From an uncultured Candidatus Saccharibacteria bacterium (lineage in GTDB: Bacteria > Patescibacteriota > Saccharimonadia > Saccharimonadales > Saccharimonadaceae): DNA of 64,000 nt. The position numbers and the translations under genes were made by a program. Below are positions 41,670-49,923 of the stretch, one piece after another. The notes under the pieces were generated by a model, which saw only the letters and a list, made by a program, of their open reading frames with translations, was not told where the DNA came from and made no database searches. Each line of letters opens with the position of its first letter. Positions within the stretch are counted from its first letter, which is position 1. Where the stretch lies: NCBI GenBank assembly GCA_948945085.1, contig CARBGY010000003.1, forward strand, positions 1-64,000, read 5' to 3'.

Positions 41670-43148
41670 ATGGAGAAAACTTTTGCCGCCATCGACCTCA
41701 AATCTTTTTACGCTTCCGTCGAGTGCCATGAGCGTGGGCTTGATCCACTTACTACCAATCTAGTGGTTGCCGACAAATCTCGCACCGAGAAAACCATCTG
41801 CCTCGCCGTTTCGCCATCGCTAAAATCCTATGGTCTAGCTAGTCGCGCCCGACTTTTTGAAGTTATCGAAAAAGTCAGACAAATCAACGACGAACGCCAA
41901 AAAACCACACCACTTGGAATTTTTCTCGGCAAAAGTTCCAATAATGAGAAAATTAAAGCTAATCCTAGCCTCGCCCTCGACTTCATTACTGCCACTCCAC
42001 GTATGCAATATTATCTTGATTATAGCTCCAAAATCTATAATATTTATCTCAAATTCGTCGCGCCTGAAGACATTTTTGCCTACTCCATCGACGAGGTCTT
42101 TTGTGACATCACTAGCTACCTCAAAATGTCTAATTCATCCCCTGAAAGGTTTGTCACTGACATGATTACTGCCATCTATCACGAAACTGGCATTACCGCT
42201 ACTGCTGGTATCGGTACTAATCTCTTTCTCGCTAAAGTCGCTATGGACATTCTCGCCAAACATGCCGAACCAAACTCCGCTGGAGTTCGCATTGCTAGAC
42301 TTAACGAAAGTTCTTTTCGTGAACAACTTTGGACACACACTCCCATTACAGACTTTTGGCGCGTTGGACGCGGCTATGCAAAGCGCCTTGCTGGTCGTAA
42401 CATTTTTACTATGGGTGACGTCGCCCGCTGTTCGCTCGAAAATCCAAAATTGCTTTATCAACTTTTCGGTATCAACGCTGAACTTTTAATCGATCATGCC
42501 TGGGGTTACGAATGTGTTAATATTTCCGACGTCAAACGACACAAACCAGAGGTTAAAAGCCTTAGTTCTGGACAAGTTTTATCTTGCCCCTATGACTTCC
42601 AGAAAGCACGTATTATCGTTAAAGAAATGGCCGAAGCTCTTTCGCTTGATCTCGTTCGCAAAAATTATGTCACCGACCACCTTAATTTATATGTCAATTA
42701 TGACCACAAAAACTCCGCCAAAAATTCTGTCGTCGATCACTATGGCCGTCGTGTCCCAAAGCCTGCTTTAGGTACCATTCATCTCGATTTTAAAACTAGT
42801 TCCACTAAACTTATTATAAATGCTCTCCTTAAACTTTATGACGAGAAAGTTAATCCGGGTTTTACTATTCGCAAAGTTACTATTGCTGCCAATAATTTAG
42901 TTGATACTAATACTAAATTAAAGTCACATCATAGTTTTTCGCAAACCGATCTTTTTACAAACTACGCTGAGCTTGAGAAAAAGAGGGAACTAGAACTCGC
43001 TAGTCTTCAAAAAGAAAATCGCATCCAAAAAGCAATTCTCCAAATCCGCGACCGCTACGGGAAAAACTCCATTCTTCGTGGTACTAATTTTGAAGATGGC
43101 GCCACTGGACGTAACCGCCATCATCAAATCGGAGGACACCGCGCATGA
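41670..43148 (+). CDS. Y-family translesion DNA polymerase (UmuC/DinB-like)
   Basis: The 492-residue polymerase has the Y-family opening FAAIDLKSFYASVEC with the first catalytic Asp, and AYSIDEVFCDIT, the SIDE motif with the remaining acidic residues. It also has helix-hairpin-helix (YAKRLAGRNIFTMGDVA) and little-finger domains. It is longer than DinB and closest in layout to the UvrX/YqjW type of UmuC relatives common in Firmicutes. The YolD-like gene follows with an ATGA overlap, the same pairing seen in Firmicutes. No LexA-type box was recognised. Confidence 0.9.
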   Translation: MEKTFAAIDLKSFYASVECHERGLDPLTTNLVVADKSRTEKTICLAVSPSLKSYGLASRARLFEVIEKVRQINDERQKTTPLGIFLGKSSNNEKIKANPSLALDFITATPRMQYYLDYSSKIYNIYLKFVAPEDIFAYSIDEVFCDITSYLKMSNSSPERFVTDMITAIYHETGITATAGIGTNLFLAKVAMDILAKHAEPNSAGVRIARLNESSFREQLWTHTPITDFWRVGRGYAKRLAGRNIFTMGDVARCSLENPKLLYQLFGINAELLIDHAWGYECVNISDVKRHKPEVKSLSSGQVLSCPYDFQKARIIVKEMAEALSLDLVRKNYVTDHLNLYVNYDHKNSAKNSVVDHYGRRVPKPALGTIHLDFKTSSTKLIINALLKLYDEKVNPGFTIRKVTIAANNLVDTNTKLKSHHSFSQTDLFTNYAELEKKRELELASLQKENRIQKAILQIRDRYGKNSILRGTNFEDGATGRNRHHQIGGHRA

Positions 43149-43429
43149 GTACTAATACCGCCGATTTAATCAACTATCATCCCAAGACTCCAATACGTAA
43201 AATCGAAGACTATGCCGACATCCTGTACGCCACACGTCCCCATGTCAAAAGCCCTATGCCAGTTACAAGTCGCGCCGCTCAATTTTCTCCCTATGCTGCC
43301 CTTGTTGGACATAAAGACATCATTGCAACCGAAGAATCCAATGCCAGTCAAAAAGACAATCTCGATCAAGAAATCGTCGTTGAACCAGATTATGATCACT
43401 TAGAAAGTTATGACGACGAATCAAACTAA
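43145..43429 (+). CDS. YolD-like protein, partner of the Y-family polymerase
   Basis: The 94-residue protein has the YolD-like core MPVTSRAAQFSPYAALVGHKDII (the pattern S-R-A-x-Q-F-S/A-P-F/Y-A-A-L), followed by an acidic tail. YolD-like proteins are encoded next to UmuC-type polymerases and are thought to be functional analogues of UmuD. It overlaps the polymerase stop by 4 nt (ATGA), so the two are translationally coupled. Confidence 0.72.
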   Translation: MSTNTADLINYHPKTPIRKIEDYADILYATRPHVKSPMPVTSRAAQFSPYAALVGHKDIIATEESNASQKDNLDQEIVVEPDYDHLESYDDESN

Positions 43430-43460
43430 ATCTGTTCGCAAGAACTACTTATCTTACGAA

Positions 43461-43874
43461 TCACAGCCTCTCACCTATTTTATTTAAATCACCATCAATT
43501 ACTATTACGTCGAATGCCATCAACTCGTCATGAATGTACTTTTGTTCCGGTAAAGTATTCAAAGCAAAAACTGGCTTATTAAAATACCTTGCCACATACA
43601 ATTCACAAAAGCTATTTGCGCCAATATAATTTTTAATTCCATTTTTCGTATAATTACACATAAGCACAGCATCAGACTCCTGAATTTTCCTCGGATGTTC
43701 GTGAATCGTATCAACTTCACGCTTAGCGGCTACTGGATCAAAGTCTTCGCTTTCTATCAATCTTAACCTTACACCATCCGGAAGCAAAACCTCGTGACCC
43801 ATTTCTTCCAAATTCTTTGCAATCTCCATAACTTTGTTGGTAAAACTCAAACTACAACAAATACAAATCTTCAT
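43461..43874 (-). CDS. Nucleoside 2-deoxyribosyltransferase-like protein
   Basis: The 137-residue Rossmann-like protein begins MKICICCSLSFTNKVMEIAK and has SDAVLMCNYTKNGIKNYIGANSFCELYVARYFNKPVFAL, where the nucleoside 2-deoxyribosyltransferase fold places N-x-x-x-x-x-x-G-x-N...E. The C-terminus matches small DRT-like proteins that often lack tested activity. It is probably cytosolic, for nucleoside salvage or sensing. The start is ATG 43874 with an AAAGGAG ribosome site. It is convergent with the YolD-like gene. Confidence 0.72.
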   Translation of the reverse strand: MKICICCSLSFTNKVMEIAKNLEEMGHEVLLPDGVRLRLIESEDFDPVAAKREVDTIHEHPRKIQESDAVLMCNYTKNGIKNYIGANSFCELYVARYFNKPVFALNTLPEQKYIHDELMAFDVIVIDGDLNKIGERL

Positions 43875-43944
43875 TTCACTATACTCCTTTTAAACTTACA
43901 TATCTCAACCCGCGCTGTAAACTTTCCATACCTTTATTATATCA

Positions 43945-43972
43945 TTGACAATTACTTTTTCTCCATTATACT
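43945..43972 (+). promoter_or_regulatory. Promoter of the CDF transporter gene
   Basis: TTGACA at 43945-43950 and TATACT at 43967-43972 are 16 nt apart. A leader of about 100 nt follows with GAAAGG near the start; no known riboswitch was recognised in it. Confidence 0.75.
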
Positions 43973-44076
43973 TAATCCAAGAAGACAACGCAGCCACTGT
44001 CGGAGACAAAGTTCTAATATTAATCTTTCTTACAAAAACTTGATAACCACTTATTAACTCTAAAGAAAGGACTTTT

Positions 44077-45027
44077 ATGTCTCACACTCATAGTGGGGAA
44101 TCCTTGCACACGCATCAATCATCTCCACAACCACACAAAACTACTCGCAATATCCTCCTTGCGTTTTTACTTAATCTTGGGTTTTCAATCTACGAATTCA
44201 TTGGAGGCGCATTTACGGGTAGTAACGCCATTATGTCCGATGCTATTCACGATTTTGGCGATGCCCTAAGTATTGGTATCTCCTTTTTCCTCGAAAAGAA
44301 AAGCGAACAACATCCCGACCAGCACTACACTTATGGTTATGCACGCTATTCACTGGTTGGAGGCATGATTACCACACTTATTCTCCTCCTCGGCTCCACC
44401 TTTGTAATCGCAAGTGCCATACCACGACTCATCAATCCCATCGAAATCAATTATAACGGCATGATCTTACTCGCCCTTATCGGAGTTATTATTAATAGTG
44501 TAGCCGCATTCATCACACACCGCGGAAACTCCCTCAACCAAAAATCCGTCAACCTTCATATGCTCGAAGATGTCCTCGGCTGGGTTGTTGTTCTACTTGG
44601 TGCTATTATTATGCGTTTTACTAATATCTCCCTTTTAGATCCAATCCTCTCCATCCTAGTCGCGCTGTTCATCCTCTGGCAAACAATTCTAAACTTCCGA
44701 TCTATTCTTAATGTCTTTCTCGAAAAAACTCCTAACAATATTTCTCTCGATCTTCTCATTACGGAGTTACAAAAAATCCCTGACATAACCAACGTCCACC
44801 ATCTCCACGTTTGGAGTATTGATGGATTTCATAACTACGCCACACTTCATGTTGTTACTAAACACCCCGCACCAGCTCTAAAAACTAAAATCCGTGACGA
44901 ACTCAAAAAACATCATATCTCCCACACTACCATCGAATTCGAAAATCCTAAAGAAAACTGTTCAGAACACGAATGTCATCTCGATACAACAACAAACCAC
45001 CATACTCACATACACCACCATCATTAG
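44077..45027 (+). CDS. Cation diffusion facilitator family transporter (CzcD/ZitB-like)
   Basis: This antiporter of about 316 residues exports Zn2+ or similar divalent metals across the membrane. It has six membrane segments, the TM2 metal site SDAIHDFGDALSIG (HxxxD) and the TM5 site NLHMLEDVLGW (HxxxD), and a C-terminal cytoplasmic domain with HHLHVWSIDG. Both termini are His-rich (SHTHSGESLHTHQ and THIHHHH), typical of zinc-family members. The metal is not proved by sequence. It has its own promoter and a terminator at 45045-45070. Confidence 0.93.
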   Translation: MSHTHSGESLHTHQSSPQPHKTTRNILLAFLLNLGFSIYEFIGGAFTGSNAIMSDAIHDFGDALSIGISFFLEKKSEQHPDQHYTYGYARYSLVGGMITTLILLLGSTFVIASAIPRLINPIEINYNGMILLALIGVIINSVAAFITHRGNSLNQKSVNLHMLEDVLGWVVVLLGAIIMRFTNISLLDPILSILVALFILWQTILNFRSILNVFLEKTPNNISLDLLITELQKIPDITNVHHLHVWSIDGFHNYATLHVVTKHPAPALKTKIRDELKKHHISHTTIEFENPKENCSEHECHLDTTTNHHTHIHHHH

Positions 45028-45044
45028 GATTGGTGGCATTTTAT

Positions 45045-45070
45045 ATGTTGTTAATTTTACAACATTTTTT
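45045..45070 (+). terminator. Intrinsic terminator of the CDF gene
   Basis: ATGTTGT and ACAACAT arms around a TAATTTT loop, followed by TTTTTT, 18 nt after the stop. Confidence 0.85.
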
Positions 45071-45104
45071 CTCGTCTTTTACCCATAAACATGATAAAAT
45101 AAAA

Positions 45105-45282
45105 GTGTCTTGCTTTATATCGTAGCCATATTTTGGTAGCTATTTTTAACCATTCAAAACCTACTGCTACATTTTTGCATTCTTAGTCGTTCAAAAGCGG
45201 CACCGCATAAGTAGCACGACTAGATGCAAAGTCTAACGTAGGTTACGAATGGAAGCAAGACACCTTGCGGTGTCGCTTTTTG
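45105..45282 (+). ncRNA. Candidate structured ncRNA (6S-like shape)
   Basis: No ORF explains this stretch, but long-range pairing is strong: GTGTCTTGCTT (45105-45115) pairs perfectly with AAGCAAGACAC (45253-45263), CCATTC (45150-45155) with GAATGG (45247-45252), CCTAC (45160-45164) with GTAGG (45238-45242), and TGCAT...TTAGTCG (45176-45189) with CGACTA...ATGCA (45217-45228). Between the middle and apical stems lies an 11/9-nt open bubble. A GATAAAAT box just upstream and a GACACC-GGTGTC terminator with T-tract at the end define an RNA of about 175 nt. The size and bubble recall 6S RNA, but the large 5' bulge is unusual; identity is open. Confidence 0.6.
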
Positions 45283-45316
45283 TGTTCGACGCTGCATCCA
45301 AATATCAGAAACATCT

Positions 45317-45389
45317 AGCAACCATCATTAATTAGCAATGGTTACTACTAATATGCATTGGTTGCTATGTTTTTTGATACCTCAAAAAA
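45317..45389 (+). other. Hairpins in the gene-free stretch 45283-45531
   Basis: AGCAACCA (45317-45324) pairs with TGGTTGCT (45359-45366), followed by ATGTTTTTT, and TTTTTTGA/TCAAAAAA (45370-45389) forms a second perfect stem. The region from 45390 to 45531 is A/C-rich with no ORF or clear signal apart from an AGGAGG-like GGAGGT at 45514 upstream of the pseudogene. Confidence 0.55.
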
Positions 45390-45531
45390 CCAACATCAAC
45401 CAACAGCCAATCAATACCAACTAATAACTAATAGGTAATAAGAGCCAGTAGTAGCTATCACATCAATAACAAACACTAACAAAGCTCATCAAACATTAAT
45501 ATGCATACGCATGGAGGTATAAGAAAAGACA

Positions 45532-45959
45532 ATGACTAGTGACAAGTTCCGTCAAACATTAACAATCAGCAGGGTAGGTAAAGTAAGCACTAGCTTACTC
45601 TTCCTACTTCTTCTCCTCTTTCTTTCTCCATCTTGTAACCAACACTGGTTAGGTGATGTAGCTACTTACGCTACGGAAGATTCTTCTACCGCCTCTACTA
45701 ACCTAAACGTCAATATCCAAACTGCTATCTCAGTTGGGCTACAACAAGCTGTAGAAATGGATATTACTCCCAAACTAGACGGCACCTTTGCTAAGAATGC
45801 AGCTAAGATGCAATGGGTGAAAATTCACACTATTGGTCTAATGCATTTTACGAAGACAACGGAGCTGGTTATCATTTCTCCATGGGTATTGACTCTTTTA
45901 TGCCTGCTGCTAGAAATTCTGGAATATATGGTTTTACAATACGCTGTGTTGCAAAATAG
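45532..45959 (+). pseudogene. Chimeric surface-protein pseudogene with frameshift into a lectin end
   Basis: ATG 45532 opens a secreted protein: a hydrophobic signal (about 17-34, LLFLLLLLFLSPSC with a possible lipobox-like Cys), then STNLNVNIQTAISVGLQQAVEMDITPK...GTFAKNAAK, an N-terminal domain typical of cell-surface proteins. At about 45807 the reading frame of the recognisable sequence shifts by one base. The other frame then encodes DAMGENSHYWSNAFYEDNG...NSGIYGFTIRCVAK and ends at TAG 45957-45959. That is the end of a FISUMP/lectin protein, so two unrelated surface-protein parts are joined out of frame. The uninterrupted 156-residue frame to 46002 has a meaningless C-terminus. Confidence 0.72.
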
Positions 45960-46015
45960 CTTCATATTAAAACTCACAAATTCTGACGTCCTAATCATCT
46001 AACGTAGCCACCAAA

Positions 46016-46046
46016 ATACCTCCAGTATTCGCCTGGAGGTATCAAT
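46016..46046 (-). terminator. Terminator of the MBL hydrolase gene
   Basis: ATACCTCCAG (46016-46025) and CTGGAGGTAT (46033-46042) form a perfect 10-bp stem. On the minus strand it runs into TATTTTGG, so it best serves the minus-strand hydrolase gene. Confidence 0.7.
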
Positions 46047-46074
46047 ATCTCAACGGCTTTCACTAACCACTATT

Positions 46075-46713
46075 TTAAACACTCTCACCAATACCAAGTG
46101 GCGCAAACTGCGCCCCAACTTCCTCACAAGCCGTTCTGAGCCAATTATTATTAAATCCATTTCCAAGCTCCGACAAAACGGCATTATGTACAGGAATTAC
46201 CATCTGCGGTTTTACTGCACGAATATATTCCATACCTTCATTAACCTTACACCACGGCGCTGCGCTTGGCACTAATAATATCTCAACTCGCCCATCCATC
46301 GCTGGCAAATCAAACGAATCTCCCGGATTCACCAACTTCTCATTCACTACGACTCCAATATTACGACAAGGCACTTTTCCTGGTACGATTGCTGCGTGAT
46401 CCCGACCAAAGAATCTCAACTTCAGACCACCTAAATCCTGCATTACTCCATCCTCAACTTTTTCTACTGGCCTCCCAGCAATCTCATCCACTTCAATATC
46501 CACTGGCGCAAAAATCCGCACTTCTGGATTTAAATCAACAATTGCCGAAATTTGCTCTGGTTGAAAGTGATCTGGATGCTTATGAGTTAAAACGATCGCC
46601 ACCACATTTGTAAATTCCGGCAACACCGCCTCAAACTGTACTGGATCGCAAATTACTTTCTTACCATCCTCCTCAATCACACAACCCGAATGTTCTAGCT
46701 TAGTAATTCTCAT
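46075..46713 (-). CDS. Metallo-beta-lactamase fold hydrolase (UlaG-like)
   Basis: The product of about 212 residues starts MRITKLEHSGCVIEEDGKKVICDPV and has the metal motif LTHKHPDHFQPEQI (HxHxDH), further ligands in FGRDHAAIVP and NPGDSFDLP, and a final PVHN. This matches small UlaG-like metal-dependent hydrolases of mostly unknown substrate. ATG 46713 was chosen because it has GAGAGG upstream and matches the family N-terminus; the longer frame from 46728 adds MGEVK. It appears cytosolic. Confidence 0.87.
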   Translation of the reverse strand: MRITKLEHSGCVIEEDGKKVICDPVQFEAVLPEFTNVVAIVLTHKHPDHFQPEQISAIVDLNPEVRIFAPVDIEVDEIAGRPVEKVEDGVMQDLGGLKLRFFGRDHAAIVPGKVPCRNIGVVVNEKLVNPGDSFDLPAMDGRVEILLVPSAAPWCKVNEGMEYIRAVKPQMVIPVHNAVLSELGNGFNNNWLRTACEEVGAQFAPLGIGESV

Positions 46714-46846
46714 TTTAACCTCTCCCATTTATTAATTCTTTTTATTTTAGCATACTTTCATCCCAAAGATTTTACTCATACTGTAAAAATTCATACCATC
46801 CAAGCTTAGAGAAACCTAAAATTTGTCCACTTTTTCAATTTTTATG

Positions 46847-46852
46847 TATAAT
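46847..46852 (+). promoter_or_regulatory. Promoter -10 of the 253-aa membrane-anchored protein
   Basis: TATAAT preceded by ATG (TG extended form) with a leader of about 27 nt that contains AAGGAGG before GTG 46885. Confidence 0.7.
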
Positions 46853-46884
46853 ATACTTAAGCATAAATATTATAAGGAGGAATT

Positions 46885-47646
46885 GTGGCAGAAGCAAAGA
46901 AAGCTAAAACCGCTACAGCCAAAACTACTAAAACTAAAACTGTCCCAGCCAAGAAACCCGCTGGTGAATCCGTAAAACCTACTAAGACTACTACTAAAAC
47001 CGTTAAAACTACTCCTAATAATTCCACCAAGTCTACACCAAAAACTTCTCATCATATCTGGAAAATTGTAGTTGCCGTCATTACTGCAGCAGTGGTGGTT
47101 GCCGTACTCGTGTTTATAGGTGCAAAAATCATTGCCAACTGCGCCGACGCTAACCACTCACTCGAAACTGGCAAAAACGAAAAACTCGATGCAAAATATA
47201 TTTCCATCGACGATCTAAAATATCGTATTCTTGTCCCAGCCGATTTCAAATCTCTAAGCGCCGAAGAAATCGCCAAAGAATACACTAGCGATGACGCTCC
47301 CGACGCTGTTTACTCCAACTCCAACAGTACCGTCAACATCGCTTTGAGCAAACCAGAGCAAACATTGTCAAATGATCAAATCAAAACTTACCTCGATACC
47401 ATTAAGGCCGTTTTTGATCTTAGTGCAAAAGTTATTGGTACAGATTATTACGAAGTTGATGGACATAATATCGGAACCATTAAGCTTGTTACCGACTTCA
47501 CCGACGAATCTATCTATAACCACATGATGTTCTTCTCTTACGACGGCAAACTCGCACTTATTTCCTTCAATTGCCGCGACAACATGCGTGATGAATGGGA
47601 GAAGGTTGGCGACGAAATTATTAAGTCTCTCGAATTTACTAAATAA
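46885..47646 (+). CDS. Membrane-anchored protein with Lys/Thr-rich cytoplasmic tail
   Basis: The 253-residue product has a basic, low-complexity N-terminus (about 1-55, AKTTKTKTVPAKKPA), one membrane segment (about 58-80) and an outer domain (about 95-253). That domain carries YRILVPADFKSLSAEEIAKEY and ends YDGKLALISFNCRDNMRDEWEKVGDEIIKSLEF, which resembles PsbP/DcrB-like folds found in surface lipoproteins. The start is GTG 46885 after AAGGAGG. No function can be assigned. The tail composition is like that of the FtsE and 750-residue membrane proteins here. The gene ends at a strong terminator. Confidence 0.8.
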   Translation: MAEAKKAKTATAKTTKTKTVPAKKPAGESVKPTKTTTKTVKTTPNNSTKSTPKTSHHIWKIVVAVITAAVVVAVLVFIGAKIIANCADANHSLETGKNEKLDAKYISIDDLKYRILVPADFKSLSAEEIAKEYTSDDAPDAVYSNSNSTVNIALSKPEQTLSNDQIKTYLDTIKAVFDLSAKVIGTDYYEVDGHNIGTIKLVTDFTDESIYNHMMFFSYDGKLALISFNCRDNMRDEWEKVGDEIIKSLEFTK

Positions 47647-47664
47647 AGTCCCTAGCCAACTTGA

Positions 47665-47692
47665 GTCCTCAAGGAAACTTGAGGACTTTTTT
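47665..47692 (+). terminator. Intrinsic terminator
   Basis: GTCCTCAAG and CTTGAGGAC arms around a GAAA tetraloop, followed by six T. Confidence 0.93.
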
Positions 47693-47874
47693 AAAATTAG
47701 GATTATAGTTTTTTGTCTGCATCCAGTTTATAGCCTCTTTCTTACTAAGATAGTACTAACATTAGACCGAAATAATGCTTCCAATCCACTACTTGCTAAA
47801 TTTAGTTAAATACGTTATAATTATTTTAGGTTGGGTGTATATTTAACATTTTATTAAGAAGGGGGTATAAATAA

Positions 47875-49362
47875 ATGTCCAAAATCATCAAAAGATGCCA
47901 AGAAGTTCGCACTAAACTTCAACCATATATTATGGTACAGCGCCAAGCCGAAATTGCCAAACACCAAAATCGTCTCAATGCTCGGGAAAAATGTATTAAG
48001 GATACACTATCGAGGATCTATAAAGAATTAGAAGCTGAGATCTATAATGGTTGCGGAAATAACTTTTTCAAATCCGTTCGTGTCTCCAATCATTTCCTTT
48101 CTGATCCTGACGTTAGTGATGCAATTACACAGCACTACGGTCTCGAGCTCGCTATCGATTCAGACGTATATAGCGGCGACTATATTCACATCCTTCCACA
48201 GTCAAAAATCAAGCTCTGCACTATCTATGATCCACAAAAGCAGCGAACTTTAGAACTTGACTTTCCCGCCTTACTTCAAGAAGACCAAAACCGCGCTCTC
48301 TTTTGGAAAACAAATTTGCTCATCTTAGCTAAGCAAACCATTGATCATTGTCGTAAAAGTCTGGAAGAAAACCCTTATAATTATTACGGTATACCTCAGC
48401 AAACTACCATCGTCGATACAGATCACTATAATGCTTTTCATAATCAGCACATTAACTTCGGCAACCTCAAAATTTCCTACGATGATCTTAACTGTCGTCA
48501 ACGCGAAGAGCTAGAAAACACCATGAATCAGCTCGTCGCCCATGCCCGTATTGAAATCAACAAAGGCGATAAGTGTTTTCCATCATGCCTATGGATTGAA
48601 TTTTTCAAAGATCCTGAAAAAATCCTGAACGAACCCTATTTCGATTATGCTGATTTTTACCAAAAATACGAAAAAATTACACCGCAATTACAGAAACATT
48701 TCGACCATATCGCTAAACATCTTGATACTCCATCAGCTGAGTCTCAGTTCTTGACACTCAGTGCAGATCAGAAACTTACTTATTGGTTTTCTACTTCCGA
48801 TGGTCCCGACTATGATATTATGCAGAAAGCCACTATTAAAAATCCATCTGCCGCTGCTTGTCTTTTACCAAGCTTTTTAGAAGCTGTCTATCCTGGACTT
48901 AAAATAACTACAATGCTATTTAAGCATGAAAATTACCACTCATTCGCACATTGTGGCAATCGCACCCATCGAACTAAGCAGCGTATCGAATTTACATACG
49001 AAGTTACCCGCCCTGATTGTCAAATCGCTCGTAACGCGCTTCATATCGCTGAAGAAATCGATAAGATTAAAATCAGCGGCCACTATCGTGCTGGGCGTGA
49101 ACTCATTCAACAGGTTCTAGTCTTAATCGATCGTTACATTGAGCAAAACCATATCGATTCTTTGTTACGTCAAAGCTCTCGAATCCAAACAGATAATGAG
49201 GAACTCATTGTGACTATTAATAATCACGCAGTTGATTTAAGTAAAGTCACCGATCAACGCTTCCTGGAACATGTTTCTAATGCTGTCTACGATCAAAGCA
49301 ATAAACTAATTAGTGCTTTTTTCATCAAGGACAACAGACCATACTTTACATTACATCTGTAG
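47875..49362 (+). CDS. Hypothetical 495-residue protein
   Basis: This protein is not recognised. It has no signal peptide or membrane segment and looks like a cytosolic, mostly helical protein. The N-terminus (about 1-55) is a charged coiled coil (QRQAEIAKHQNRLNAREKCIKD). The middle has a Cys/His-rich stretch (HENYHSFAHCGNRTHRTKQR, about 355) that might bind metal. It has a TATAAT at 47816-47821, a 53-nt leader with AAGGGGG and a terminator after the stop, so it is an independent, expressed-looking unit. The product could be a nucleic-acid-handling or accessory protein, but there is no direct support. Confidence 0.75.
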   Translation: MSKIIKRCQEVRTKLQPYIMVQRQAEIAKHQNRLNAREKCIKDTLSRIYKELEAEIYNGCGNNFFKSVRVSNHFLSDPDVSDAITQHYGLELAIDSDVYSGDYIHILPQSKIKLCTIYDPQKQRTLELDFPALLQEDQNRALFWKTNLLILAKQTIDHCRKSLEENPYNYYGIPQQTTIVDTDHYNAFHNQHINFGNLKISYDDLNCRQREELENTMNQLVAHARIEINKGDKCFPSCLWIEFFKDPEKILNEPYFDYADFYQKYEKITPQLQKHFDHIAKHLDTPSAESQFLTLSADQKLTYWFSTSDGPDYDIMQKATIKNPSAAACLLPSFLEAVYPGLKITTMLFKHENYHSFAHCGNRTHRTKQRIEFTYEVTRPDCQIARNALHIAEEIDKIKISGHYRAGRELIQQVLVLIDRYIEQNHIDSLLRQSSRIQTDNEELIVTINNHAVDLSKVTDQRFLEHVSNAVYDQSNKLISAFFIKDNRPYFTLHL

Positions 49363-49421
49363 AACAAAATTTGTTACATCTAAACCTAATTATTTATATC
49401 ACTCAACCTTCTTAGCATTAT

Positions 49422-49446
49422 GGCAGGGAATCATTCCTGCCTTTTT
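49422..49446 (+). terminator. Intrinsic terminator of the 495-residue protein gene
   Basis: GGCAGG and CCTGCC arms with partly paired GAAT/ATTC inside and a T-tract, 60 nt after the stop. Confidence 0.82.
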
Positions 49447-49483
49447 ACTTGTCTCAAAACAGTTTCACTTTCACGCTTTAATA

Positions 49484-49609
49484 TCAATAATCGGTATCAT
49501 CCCCAAGAAACTCAGCCAGCTTCTCCAAAGAATAAGCATCATATTCACATGAATCAATAACTTTGCCATTTAAATAATCATCTATAATATCATCCTCGGA
49601 ATTTTTCAT
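49484..49609 (-). CDS. Small acidic protein, 41 residues, leaderless
   Basis: On the minus strand ATG 49609 opens a 41-codon frame ending at TGA 49486-49484: MKNSEDDIIDDYLNGKVID then SCEYDAYSLEKLAEFLGDD and TDY. It is strongly acidic, with no membrane segment, and is not recognised. The TATAAT box on its strand (49621-49616) ends exactly 6 nt before the ATG, the same arrangement as at established genes here. That spacing is the main reason to call it. It is short, so chance remains possible. Confidence 0.5.
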   Translation of the reverse strand: MKNSEDDIIDDYLNGKVIDSCEYDAYSLEKLAEFLGDDTDY

Positions 49610-49685
49610 AATTCAATTATAACATCGATTCTTTAATACATACGACCACTCTAAATGCAGAATGTAGGGTACAAATATTCATAAC

Positions 49686-49708
49686 AAAAAAAACACGCCA
49701 AAAGGCGC
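49686..49708 (-). terminator. Terminator after tRNA-Leu
   Basis: On the minus strand GCGCC-TTTT-GGCGT is followed by a run of eight T, 15 nt after the tRNA end. Confidence 0.72.
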
Positions 49709-49722
49709 AAACAATTCCCCGA

Positions 49723-49808
49723 TGGTGGGCGAAGAGGGAATCGAACCCTCACTTCTTGTGGAAACCAGATTTTGAGTCTAGCGCGTCTACCAATTCCGCC
49801 ATTCGCCC
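49723..49808 (-). tRNA. tRNA-Leu(CAA)
   Basis: The 86-nt gene on the minus strand begins GGGCGAA, pairs with TTCGCCC at the 3' end and encodes its own CCA. The anticodon stem CTAGA/TCTGG encloses loop CTCAAAA with anticodon CAA. The long variable arm (TTTCCACAAGAAGTGA region) and D-arm GGTAGACGC are those of a class II leucine tRNA. A TATAAT box lies upstream near 49847-49852 on its strand. Anticodon CAA reads UUG. Confidence 0.95.
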
Positions 49809-49911
49809 AAACACAAACCATTATTTAAATAAACTACCCTAACATTATAACACACTTCCTTCCGTTTTACATAAAACCATTTCTTAAACCCCGAAATCAA
49901 CTAAATTATGC

Positions 49912-49917
49912 TATAAT
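49912..49917 (+). promoter_or_regulatory. -10 box of the leaderless sortase promoter
   Basis: TATAAT with upstream TGC ends 6 nt before ATG 49924, with no ribosome site. Confidence 0.7.
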
Positions 49918-49923
49918 TGTTAC

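Noticed and set aside
43973..44076. Metal-sensing riboswitch before the CDF gene
   Set aside because: The 100-nt leader shows no strong nested pairing or match to known metal riboswitches.
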